DNA of 64,000 bases. Origin: Periplaneta americana (taxonomy: Eukaryota; Arthropoda; Insecta; Blattodea; Blattidae). The translations under genes were made by a program, and so were the position numbers. Under the pieces are notes generated by a model. It worked only from the letters and a program-made list of their open reading frames with translations. It was not told the origin of the DNA and did no database searches. The stretch covers positions 317,501-381,500 of the forward strand of contig NC_091120.1 in assembly GCF_040183065.1 (NCBI RefSeq), written 5' to 3'. Positions 11,573 through 24,800 of this stretch are shown here, piece by piece. The first letter of the stretch is position 1. Every line of letters begins with the position of its first letter.

Positions 11573-14298
11573 GCACAACTAAATAACGTTATTTTCAAAT
11601 ACATGTTGCACAGCCCTCTTCCCATGGATTATAATAAACTTTTTCTGTAGTAGTTAATGTAGATACGCTCTCTCCATGTGTATAGCAATGGACTCAATCA
11701 CATTCTTCAGTTTAATTATAGGCTATTGTTCAGTTTATCGTATATGACGTAAGCGTTTCCAGGACAACAGAAGTCTTATTTTCTTTCCACAAAATCCTTT
11801 CCTTTTTATTAGGCTAGTTTGGGTCAGAAATACAAGTTGTTGATATTAATAGAGTAATGTGGCATAGTGCGAGAAAATGTACCACGCGGAAGCATGTGCA
11901 AACAGTCACTTTCACTCTTAAAGTGTGTTTGTAGAAAACGTGGCAAGGAGTAGGCCTATATCACTATTTGTTGCAAAACATGGTGACCATACATTCCCAT
12001 TACAAAATCATAATTAATATTCTGACGTGAGGTTCCTGCATGTACTCCAGACCAGTGCTTCTGAACCTGGCACCAATATTATACCGGGCCGCGAGATATT
12101 CTCCTGGAATTTGTCACTTTGCTATTCTAAGCATTTTTCACTAATAAATATTTTATAGTAGAAATAGTCATATTCTTTGGAGAACAATTTTCGTTATTGT
12201 GTCGAAATGTGCAGATCCAGATCGTCTCTAAACACTAAGGATGCTATTCATAGACATTTCGCTAGCCCGCGCTACGAGCGTGCTAAACTAGCCCCGGCTA
12301 TCGACTGGTTACTTGTACAGGATTCATAACACAGCATATCGCTAACACTGGTTTATGAATATGAAAAACGTTAGTTCGCTGATCATCCACCGGAAGCCCG
12401 CGCTAAGAATGTGTTTAAATACGGCCCTAAACGTCTGTGTAGCAAAGTTAGTGACCAAGCCACTTATTTTTTAATGATCGGAAATTTTTCATACTTAGAA
12501 ATCTTTCAACTTCCGGGAAAGGGAATACCGCTGTTTATGATCAGTCATAAAATTGCCTCCAAGCCGATTACAACAAGGGCGCGACAACTCTCTTTTCCAA
12601 ACTGAACGAAATGACATCTGTGTTGCAAAAAATAATGTTAGTGACCAATTATATTACTAGCTGGGAAGCATAATGAAAATTTGTTCACTTAAATTGAAGA
12701 GTAAGGCAATCTGTGTCCAGTTCTCGATACTGAACTGAATAGTCTCTTCGCAAATTCGCTTAAGTGCTTGTTTCAAAACCCGAGTGTTAAAGTAATAAGA
12801 ATACAGATTTAAATATCAATATGAAGACAAGACGAGGGACTTTGCTTAATTTTGGTATTAAGAAATTTCGTACTGGAGGTGTTTGTGACGCAACAACTAG
12901 TGCTATGTCCACCCCACGTCCTCAGAGCGATCTCCAAGATAAGCGAAAGGAGGGGAAAACTACCAACACACAGAAGAAAAAGTCTGGGTTCACAATAATT
13001 ACATGGACAACCACTCAAAATTTGGTTTCATACACTGACCAGCTGCCACACTCAGTGTGTCATTTGTGCTGGGAAGTGAAGCTACGAAGCCATCGTGACT
13101 TTATCGAGATCTTCAACACAAAACATCCCGACGTAGTTAACAAACCCACCGAGTTAGTCATGCGTAAAAAAGATACACTTAAAATAGAAAATAAAATTAT
13201 CTTCCAAGTTTCAACTAAACGTATGAACTTTAAAAAATATGTAAACATGTTGGGTCGGTCCTCGTCCTACAGAAGCAGAATTCACGAGGCCGCTCTAGTA
13301 GCCTACTTTCTACGTTAATTTTTCTAACTCTGTATTAGTACATATGTGGAAAACTTATTATACACTTTTCTCAAAAGAACTTCCACTGGGCTTAATATCT
13401 TCAGTTACTCTTAGCAATAGTAATATGCGTTACAAGAGCGGTATGTTGAAGTTTTCATGTTCGAGGAAAAGTTTGAAAAAGCGAAACGTTAGTTGAGCTT
13501 TTTTAATTTCCGAGAATTGAAAGAAAACATACCGCTCGTGTATCGTACATTATTTTGTGCGAAGATCGTTTATTACGTACCTGAAAGAGGAATTTCTAAT
13601 TAGTTGCAATGAAATCTCCATCTTGGTTTCTGTTCAATGAGGGCAAATTTGCAAAACAAAAATATCTATCTTCAACATTGTTGCTTCAAATATACGTCTG
13701 TCTTTTTTCCCCCCAGTCTACAAATGCGAACTTAAAACAAACGGTAAGGTTATGTAATGATTTATTTTTCATTTTAATATTTTAACAATATTATTTATAT
13801 AACTTATTGCAGTAATAACATCGGCATCTGGAATCTTGTTGATTTTTTCACGACTTCCTTAATGTTACTTGCATCACGAATGCAGTAACTTTAGTGGAGT
13901 TGTAGAGTTTACTTAATTTTTGCAAATATTTAAAAACAATAATTAACAGTGCAATTTAGGTGAAATTGCAGTTGTAAGTGTCCAATTTATAATTATTACT
14001 ATATTGAACGTCTCTAAAAATAATATGTTAAAAGCCTAAAGCAGTAAAATGAATATGTCACTTAAGCGGTAAGAAGAGGGAAATTGTTATGTGTGTTAGG
14101 TTGGGAATACTGAATGTGGAATTTTAGACTTACCGCGGATTGGTTTTGTGGGGAAACCAAGCAAATACGCACGATCTCGCACAAAGAATATTGAGTGGTA
14201 TCATTCCATTACAGTTGATTTGCGCGATAACAAACCGCGACTTAGATGTGGACGAAATCGTCATTGCGTGTTTTTGTTTTGAAAGGAAGTCAATTTTA

Positions 14299-14365
<67 letters not shown>

Positions 14366-15858
14366 GTGCATCATGCCGAATAGATTCACAAGCCAGCAGT
14401 GGTTTTAGTGCGACAGACGGGAATTCAGTGAGAGCCACAGACATGCGCTACTTACACACGTATATGACGACGCCGATTATGTTGCCGGCGCCTGCTTCCG
14501 GGTAGCCATCTGCGATGTTCTGCGCTGCAATAATGATGTTTGTCACGGCGTATACGATCATGAAGACGAAGTTGAACAACATCCACGGTACCAGCAGGAA
14601 CGCATTGCTCTGCAACAGAAAGCATTACTAAGTTAGGTGTACGTTGATCATACTAGCTTCGCTTAGTACGGAGAGCAGATTGCGAGTTAACAGTTCTTGC
14701 TGCAGAGAAGTAGTCTCCCTCCAGTACTGTGTGTAAGTCAGTAAACAACACGAATAGTACTCTTGTCCAAAATACCATTTAGATGTAATAACGAAGTACC
14801 TTACCCCATTATCTTCTGGCTTAGTTGCCTTATGAGTGATGGCTTATTGGTGTCACTTAGGCTGTGAGATTCACACCTGTCTTCGAGCAGTAAATACGAA
14901 GTATTAATTTAAAGGCAGGTTATATGCAGTGAAAGATTATTTTTACCAGGCATAGACAAATTAAAAAAAAAACAGTTTCAGGAGCCACCGTATTTTGCCC
15001 ACATATGCAATGAGAAATTCATTCGAGCTAAGATTAATATATTTCAATAAATGTATATTTAACAATATTACGTATCTATGCAATCCAAACATACGCTCTT
15101 CACCGAAGCTATGTAGTGACAATGCATTGAAATGTATATACAGGGTGTTTCCGATTTGGTGTTACAAACTTTCAGGGATGATGGCGAAGGGCACATGTAT
15201 CAATTTGAGATAAGGAACCATGGTCCGGAAATGACCGAGTCGAAAGATACAAGCAAAAATAGTTCTGTGGAAATGAAATAATTTTATTCCTCTGTACACC
15301 TTATTTATGTGTATTTATCTGTACATCTTACACATACTGTATTCATCTGACGTTGTTTACGTTGTCTACTTACAGTATTCCATTCAGTGCGCTGTCTGAG
15401 GGGTGGGGACAGGAAACTACACTAAAGCAATGCAGATAGCGTAATGTGTAACGGACATGGTCGGTCCTGATATGCACGTCTGTAGACAGCAGTGTATGTG
15501 TACAAGTTGCAGTGTCCAGTCGATCAGTCCTAGTGAAATGGAGGAGTACACGAGAGCGGAATAAGCAGACCTGATTTTCGAATACGGATGAGCCAATGGG
15601 AACAGTAGACAAGCTCACAGATTGTATCGGGGCAAGTACCCACGTAGGAGACATCCGGCCCATATCATTTTTCCACGATTGTTCCAAAAGTTAAGGGAAG
15701 GAGGGCACGTGGTGCCAAATTACAATTCCATTTCCACACAACTATTTTTGCTTATAACTTTCGACTCAGTCATTTCCGGACCATGGTTCCTTGTCTCAAA
15801 TTGATACATGTGCCCTTGGCCATCATCCCTGAAAGTTTGTAACACCACTTCGGAAACA

Positions 15859-15899
<41 letters not shown>

Positions 15900-18800
15900 A
15901 AGTGTGGAAGCGATGTAATCCTCCGCATTGAAACGAGGGATAGATTACATGAAAATAAACAAAAAAAAATTATACCTTTTCAGATTAAGTGTATGGTTAA
16001 TGAAATAATTGCATCGAAAGTTTAAACACGCTGGCAACATCGCAATGCCCAAGATTCCGCACAGAGGCATTGAAATCCTCCGACGTGAGATGTGATGTTG
16101 ATGTTTATTGACTTTCCTGGCTTTGAGCCAGAGGCCGTTTTAGGGTCTTATACGCGCAGGATGCCCTCTCCAGCCATTGTACATGAATAATAATAAATAT
16201 ATATTTACATACTGTGTATGACACTATTTCTGGCATAAGTGCCAGTAGGTGTGTGAGTGCGGTGATTGTTTTATTTATTTATTTTATTTTATTTTGTTTT
16301 AATTATTTTGGTGTATGCCTAATTTGTTAATTTGCGATGCTTAAGGAATGGTGAACAGGACAGGAGTTCGGGGTAAAAGATATCAGTTGATAGACAGCAT
16401 TGAGGTATTATATAGGGAGATTAATAGGAAAGCAAGAAATTGGGAAGAATGGGTGATGCTGGGTTTGCAGTTAAAGACCTGCTCTTGGGCAGAACACTGT
16501 ACATGCATACATATGTGGAAGATTTGGCGGAGAATTCTTCTTTCGCGGGCTTCAAATTTCGATTGGGTCGTTGGAGGGGCTTGTGCGAGGAAAATGGAGG
16601 GATGTATGCATAGGGATCTAACCAATGCTTTGTATAGGTGGAGGAGTGTTTCGGTTATACAACCGGGTCGATTGTTGCCACTTAGGTAGCTCATTGCTCT
16701 GGTGGCTGCGTTATATTTCCTCCAGGTTTCTTTAGCTACTTCGGTCCAGGAGAGTTTGGAGGTGAGGGTTATTCCTAGATATGTGAGATTCCGCTGGAGT
16801 GGAAGTTGAGTGTTGGCTATTGTGATTGGGTTGTTCTGGAGGACCCGAGTCCGGAGTTTTGGGCGGAAGACGCATATCTGTGTTTCGTCTGTGTTGACTG
16901 TGATCCGCCACGTGTTGGTCCAATTTAGATACTGCCTGAGTGTTGCGTTTGGTAACTTCCTAGCGGAGGGGAGTTGGGGGTGTGTTGCCCAATATGCGAC
17001 GTCGTCTGCATATTGTGCCAGTCCTACTAGCGGGTTAATAGGGAGGGGAATGTAAGCAAAAGGCCAGTATTGCAAAATCAGGCGATTGCTTTGGCTCGGT
17101 TTTTTTCTCGACTAAACTTAAAACCTCCTTCCCTGTCAACAATTTTGTCAGTCGTTACCGACTCCGTTCGCGAAATGTTGGAAACACGCCGCCCGTGTCA
17201 CGGATCAGCTGGCAGACAGCTTTGATTATCGTATTGAAAATTCCATGAAAACGGGGATTCAAACGGTCTGAGTCTCGAGGTCGATACACCTAAAAGTGGG
17301 ATCGGATCGACTGGATCGTACTCAGATTTGCATGAAAATGGGTATCTTATTCAAAACGACCTCAATAAGCTGCGACATTTGTTTGCTATGTCAGCTGTTT
17401 TACAAACAGCAACCTCAATTACGTATGTTGAATTTTTTTTTAATTACGGTTTATTTAACGACGCTCGCAACTGCAGAAGTTATATCAGCGTCGTCGGTGT
17501 GCCGCAGAGTTCTAAAGGCGTGTTGTAACACACGATATTTTGTATTTTCCTGAAAGCCATTGTTGCCATTCTTCATTAACGGCCAGAATATTAAGTTTCC
17601 ATGCGCCTTATTAAGACAACTCATTAATGTTTTATATTAGATTGCAAAGTCGAATCGTAAATTAAAAAAGTTAATTGTAAACTTAAATTCACAACTTAAT
17701 CACAATATTGTTATTCACAGGACTACAAACTCTTTATCATGGTTTAATTAAGTTACTGGCTATATTCGGTTATTTTTATCGACTTATCAAAAAGATTGTC
17801 AGATCTCTAATTTTTCTGTCATTCTATATTTTATATCATTGTTGTGAATAGACATACATCACGATTCATGTAAGGGAAAATTTGATATTTTATTGTAATT
17901 CAAAATTTTGAGCCCAACCAAAATTTTTCAAAATTTGGCGCCACTGTAAAACGGTATAAGGCCTGCAGTAAATTTGACAAATCTCGTGTTTCCAGTCTTA
18001 AGGCTCATTCACAATGAAAATTAAACATAACGTAAGCGTTAACTTAACGTTACAGTAAAATCAAGAAGTCATACCATCATTCACGATGGGAACATAGACA
18101 TAACAGCAAACATACTTGGTAACCATGTTCTGTTGTATACTTCAGCGCTCCACGATTGTGTTCGGTTTGCAAATCATGTAAAGATAAGCATGAAAGTTTG
18201 GACTTTGCAAACTTTCATGTTAACGTCTTACGGTAATGTTTAGGCCTATGTTGATGCTTATGTGAATCATTGTGAATGATCCCATTTGATAGCCTGGGCG
18301 CAAACTTCTGTGTTTATGTTACGGTTATGTTTAATTTTCATTGTGAATGGGCCTTTACAGAGACTAGTCGTAGTAATCATATTGATGATGATGATGATGA
18401 TAGCTTAATAATCACGCAAAGTGTTGCCATACATATTCTACTCAGTTCCTTACACCACTTTTCATCCCTGGAGGGAAATAGCCTGTAACCATAATTTGTA
18501 ATACTGATTGTGCGATGTATCGTGCAGAGTGCAAACGCTAGTTTCCTGTTATCACGTTCATTTCCTAATCGCAAGATAAGTCGGTTTACCTGCTGGGAGT
18601 GGCATTCTTGGTACAGGGTTTGTCCACACACTGCGTTCGTACAGACAAATCGGAGTATAGTCGTGTGTAAATTATTCGTCGACGGAAAAATTGGTCTATG
18701 GTATAGCAGAGGAGGCAAGACCTGTCCTGTTACCTAATTGGTGGCTATATGAGCAATGGGTATGGAAGGGGAAGATAGTTTGTCTGAGGCCTTCTCATCT

Positions 18801-21800
18801 GTACAGTCTGAGCGACGCGACGCCTGAAGGAACGCAAACCCGTGCTGCATGTAACAGATAGCACAGTCTTTGTCTAGCAACTCAACTTGAATGTGTGATT
18901 CCAGTGAAGTCATAGAACATTGCCAGCTGTTTGAAAAGCAAATAGCGAGAATGTAATTATTATAGAGACCGGATTAAGAAACACGTAGTCTATTCGGCGC
19001 TGATGTGATGTGCTGTTGGTCATACTCATACAGTAACCGTCAGGTGTTAGAGAAATGTTTCCTGCTTTCTATGAAATACATAATTATAGTATGATTTATG
19101 CTCGACCATGCCGAAATGTAGTAATTATACACCTGGTAGCAGTCCTTTAATGCATGTCGTTAAAGTACACCTATTCATTAAAGTTCAGGTTTTCGATTAT
19201 TCTCGGATATGCAATCGAAAGACAACGAGGGAAACGTCACGGAGGCTGGAAATCCAATACTGTCGCTGAAGGTTGTGTTCTGTTACTATAATAATTAGCG
19301 TTAATTGTAAATAATATTCAAATAAATTCAATTTGTCATCTCGTTTTTTAATTCTAAATCAATTTCCAGGTTATATCAAAATTAGTTTGTTAGTCTCCAG
19401 ATTGTATCAAGGTCAATGACATTATTGTTCCTCGGAAAAAATCAATACTTTCGCGTCTGCGCACATCTCACAATTTGCGAGGTATGCACAAGGTCACTTC
19501 CGCTCTCCAGTCAGATACGAATAAAATGAATACTTCTGAATAATTTCAAGTTAGAAATATGGTCGAGCATAAAAAGTCGTATGAAACTTGCCTATAATGG
19601 TAATTAAGACGCTCGTATGAAAATTATGAAACTCGCTTGCGCTCGTTTCATATACAAACATACTCGCGTCTTAATTATTATCATTATGGGCTCGTTGCAT
19701 AATGTACTATTAATGAACATGTTCTTCGTGGAACTAAAACGGTCTCCATACGAAATAAACACGAGACTGACGTTAAATAAAACTTGTAGCAAGTTGTCAC
19801 CATGACGACATGTTTTTGCAGTATAATTGAGTTCATCCTTACATCGGCTCTACAACAGGCCTATAAAAGTACGAGCTGACTCGGTATTGATAACGTACAG
19901 CAATCTGGCTAATCAGACAATATACTTACCAGAAGTGCTGCTGTATATCGAAGAATCTAAACACACCACAGACTTGGGTTTTCATTAATACTAATTTCAT
20001 GACAACTGAAGTTCTCAGGTCAATTAATTGTTCATTGTGATTGGCATTAGCCATTCATTATGATTTTCTTGCGCGAAGACAAATACAGTGCAGCTCAAAG
20101 CATCAGGCTACGATTGTGATTCCCCGAAAACATCTGAACATCACGTGAAGCTGTCACATGCTCAGAGGAGGGGTGAGGAGAGCTGCGGACCATGTCAGAA
20201 TGCAAAGAATAATAAGTAATAATATTATGTGCACGCAACAATGCCGTGAATATCCATTGCATACGGAAAGAATCGTACTGCGAACTTTTCCGTATCACGT
20301 CGATGGTGTTTAGGTGAAGTGGCTCATCCCACAAAAGGAAATACATTTTTAACACATTATTATTAGTTACCTTATATAAGGAATGTAAACATAATTGTCA
20401 AAAAACATACCTTCACATTTTGTAATGAGCCTAAATTTTAACTAGGCCTAATTACAGCAGAAAAGTGAAATTAAGCAAATGATGGTAAATCCCACCGACT
20501 TACGTTCACAGCTCCTGTGATGAGGCAGATTGCAACGACGATCAACAGGGCGGAGAAGACTGCGATAGCGATGGCTGCCCCCTCAACGTCTGCAACAAAA
20601 CATACATCTGTTGGATTGCCATATCATCATCATGAGGCACAGGAGGAGACGTTGTTGGTACTCACCCGAGTATGAAGATGAAGCGGAGGTGATGCCAACC
20701 ACCAGATTGCTGATACCGGCAATCTGCAAGTACAATCAAACAGTGAAAAAGGAAGAATAACATAATTGAAGGACAGCGAAAAAGAATGATGAAATGGAAG
20801 AGACAAGAAACAGAGAAATGAAGAAGGAAAGAAAAACGATACAAAAAATGGAGTGCAAAGAAGAAAAGACGGAGAATAGCTTGCCAGGAAATGATTGAAG
20901 TCTTGCAAATTATTTTTCTCACACTGTGGCGCCTGATATCCCATAAAACAGTTTCTATGCAAGATTTAATTTTGAGTTTCATTTCATGTGGACAATTTTA
21001 GAAACCTAACACAGTTATTGCATAATTGCGCGTCTCTTTCTTACTCGTCATCAAAACGCCTGACCTCGGACTACCGCGCGACTCAACATGATCAGTTCCA
21101 GTTAATTGTGCGTGCTTGCGTAAGGAAACAAAAATCAGAACCGTCACAACAATAATACTTAATAAAATACTTATCTCTTGTTCAGTCTGTGTCAGTTTCT
21201 TTATCGCATTTCTCGTTGCAAGTTCATAATTATTTTGAAAGTTCATGTATGCAAGTGTTAAAAATACTCTTGTGAGAAAGGGTAAAAATTAAAAAGAATA
21301 ACAATTTGTATTTTATTGTAAAGAATGTAGCTGACATTAAGCCATGTGTACAAGGAATAAGACCCAAATAACATCATTACAGAGAACGAACAGCAATAAG
21401 ACCGAACTTACACACCGCGACACAGAAAAAATTAATTTTGGACATCGTTAATGAACGGATGCCGTTACAAAAAGTGACATATAATATAATGGCTAAAGTT
21501 TTTTGTGAGTCTCTTTACTATAAGCTTCGTTAAAACTTCAAAATTATTTTTGAATTGTAGGCTATATTTGCTGTCGTTTTTGTGATAGACAGTAAAATTA
21601 AGAAGAATGAACATTTATTATAGTCTATGTTATCATAGAAAACGTACTTGCATTCCACCAAAGTGAATCAAATGCACTACATAATAACCATCAATTAAAC
21701 GTTCTTAGAAAGAGCGCTTTGCACGAAGACTGAACTCGCAGTGGAACGATAAGGCAACGTTTATATTAACCTACAAGTAACAAATAGCTGACATAGTTGT

Positions 21801-24800
21801 GAAAGGGATGCACCCTAACATTCTCTGTACAGTCAAAACCACTAATTTGTGCCGAAATCAGAAAGTGAAAAATTGATTTTTGTCCCCCTAGATCACTGTG
21901 TGCTGTGGAGATGATCAGCAGAAGTGCTTGAAGGCACTTATGAACGACAAAAATTGCGCTGATCTTTCCGCAAAAGCGGTAAGCCTAAACTGACTATTTT
22001 TGGGAAGTTCAAAATGGGACAATTGCCATAATCCTGATAAATGTTTTTGGAGGAACAAATTGAGAAGGTGAAATTCTGACAGGTTTAAAAATTGAGAGCC
22101 TACATTTCAGCACAAATCACTTATAAATTTATTTAGGAACACATTTCATAGACGCCTATTGAAAATTACTTAAATCATTTAAGTGTCCTGACCACTGTTG
22201 TAAATATTCTACTGCGGTCGTATAGAATGATCCAGCCACTTCTTCAATGTCTTTTTTACTTGTTAAACCTTCAAGTGACTTTACCTGCATCTTTACCTTA
22301 TATGGAAGAAACTTTCCTGAAATTTTGTCATAGAAATTTATTTTCAGTTCTTTCTTAGCTTCCATAACATCTACTGCAGAAATCTGGTCACCTTCTGTCT
22401 TCAGTACCACCCTGTGGAATGTACTAGCTTGTGTAAAGCAAAATTCAATCATACATCTGAAAGTGGATCTTGGGAAAAACGTTCCAAAATCGCTGGACAC
22501 TGTTTGGCTAAGGAAGTAGGATCTCAAGCCTTGGCACATGTCCAGAATCCTCTTCATTGCTGGCATGAGTGCCAACCACCTGGTTTTACTGCACCCAAGA
22601 TTTTCTTATAGGCTGATCTATGGACACAAATCCACAAAACTCCTTCAGCTCTTGAATTCTTACTGTGTAGATTTAAAAATAAGAGTGAAGCTACACAATT
22701 TCACTCCCCACTCAGTAGGTAGATAATCACGAGCGGACTTATTGCTTTATGCGCACCACATCCTGTTCCAAGTAATTGCCCAAAACTATTCAGTTTTCTA
22801 AATGTATTCACTTCATTTCGTGCTGCACCTCCAAAGTTACTGTTTGTTGTCACCGCAAAATCCAACAACCTTACTTGTAAGTCGTTCTTCACCAGCCTTC
22901 ACTCAAATATTTCACAACGATGTTCGAGGTTCCACCAGGTTGAGACTGACTTCCAGCTGCAATGTAGGGACCATAAAAGCGAACAACGATAGGAAACAGC
23001 TTTATATTTCCGTGGTTCGACGCATCAGTTGACAAAGGAAAACGGTGTGTATTCCCAGTTGATGGTTCTCTTGTTGTTCGGAGAAAGGTGCAATTACTTC
23101 TGTAATAATTCGTCCACATCTTGTCCGAGTACATCTAAATTTGGGCTCAAAACATTTTTGAACCAGTTTCGAAGTGCAGTCATGTGAGCGAAAATTCTGG
23201 TTTTCTTTTACTGTACGAAAAGCCCATGTGCTTTCAGAAGCTGCGATTTCTAAGTCTTTGTAGATGTAGAACTCTTAAAAAACTTGCCAACACTCCACTT
23301 GATCCTGCACTATTTTCAGCCGATTTGTGTTTAATGGATTGCAAATGTCAGATGCTGAATGCTGCACCGCAGGTTTGACATTGATCATCACTGTCGGAAA
23401 TTGCCTTTTTAATAATAAAAGGATAGTTTGTCTGTGAAGCCTTATTAATTACTAGCCGTACCCGTGCGCTCCGCTGCACCCGTTAGAAATAAATATAAAG
23501 TAATTACATAATTAAAATAGGACGTTTGATCCAGGAAACATTCGTTTTTGATAGAAGGATAAATCGTTTAATATGTTGCTTAATTTAAATTGTATTTAAA
23601 TAATTAAAATGCGATCATTTTGGTCCAGAGACCACTCATTTGGTGCAATGACAATTCCTTTAACATGTTTCTTGTTTGTTATTACATGCAACCATAGTTT
23701 AATGAATGTACAAAATAGCCTATTAAGTTTTCTGGGCATAAGAAGCTATTTTAATCTTACCTGTCCTCAATTCACTCAGACGTTACTGTAATAACATTAT
23801 AGCATTATGTCCATCTAGAGAAACTACACTTTCCAATGGTGAAATAATAATTAAACAATTAATTAGCTTCCGATATTACTTCATACAAACACAGAAACAT
23901 TCTCTTTAGGCTATGTTTAATATCTTTCGTTTGTTGTTGTCCAAGGTCCCTTATAGAGGAAGTCATTTGTTATTTCATTGCACCGCCTTAGATGGCAATT
24001 ATTTTAATTTTAAAACTCATTTATCTCATTAAATATCAGTTATATCAAAATTTTTCAAAGAATAAAACTTATCGGAAATCATTTTTAAAGAAACCTTTGT
24101 TATGTGACATTTTTTACAAAAATCAATAATAAGCGAGATATTTCGATTTATTTAATTCAGGCCCCCTTATAACCCCCTTTTCAAATAAAGTATTTTGAAT
24201 GCCATATAGCCTAAAATCTAAGTTACAACGAACTTAATTTGTATTCCAATTTTCATATAAATCTGTTCAGCCATTATAGCGTGAAAAGGTAACAAACATC
24301 CAGACAGACAGACAGACATCCAGACAGACATCCAGACAGACAGACATCCAGACAGACAGAAAAAAATGTCAGAAAAGCGATTTTCGGTTTCAGTGTGGTT
24401 AATTATATACGTTAGGACCAATTATTTTTGGAAAAGCGAAAATTACCAGAAAAATTTCGGCTACAGATTTATTATTAGTATAGATAATTTAGGTTTCGTC
24501 ATTGTGAAGCATTCAGAACAGAAAAAACAATTACTGACTCAAATTTCTAGATTGAATCGCGCTTCTAGACAGACGCAACACGCGACGACGTGCACAAGAA
24601 CCGGAAGTAACTGATTTGTTTGTCAGTCGTCGTCGGTGTGGCATTTTGAAAATATGAGATCTCGATCATTGCTACAAAAATGTATGTCTTTCCCTACAGC
24701 GGGATATTTAAACTTCCCCCAAGATTTTGAGGGGACAACGGGAGAAAATGCGTAGAAGTGGAACTGTCCCGCCTAATCCTAGACGTCTGGCGATGAACAT

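Noticed and set aside
12821-13318. A host gene of 165 codons
   Set aside because: No splice or start context, no recognisable domain, and it lies in a region flanked by hAT-like ends; treated as a possible transposase remnant.
14130-14505. Poly-Asn or poly-Leu frames at 14.1-14.5, 4.3, 30.2 and 39.2 kb
   Set aside because: They result from AAT/ATT microsatellites read through. The plus frame at 14.1 kb also overlaps gene 1 exon 4 in antisense.
20630-20982. Serine/phenylalanine-rich frames of 106-110 codons near exon 2 of gene 1
   Set aside because: They translate the intronic pyrimidine tract and run into the exon out of frame.
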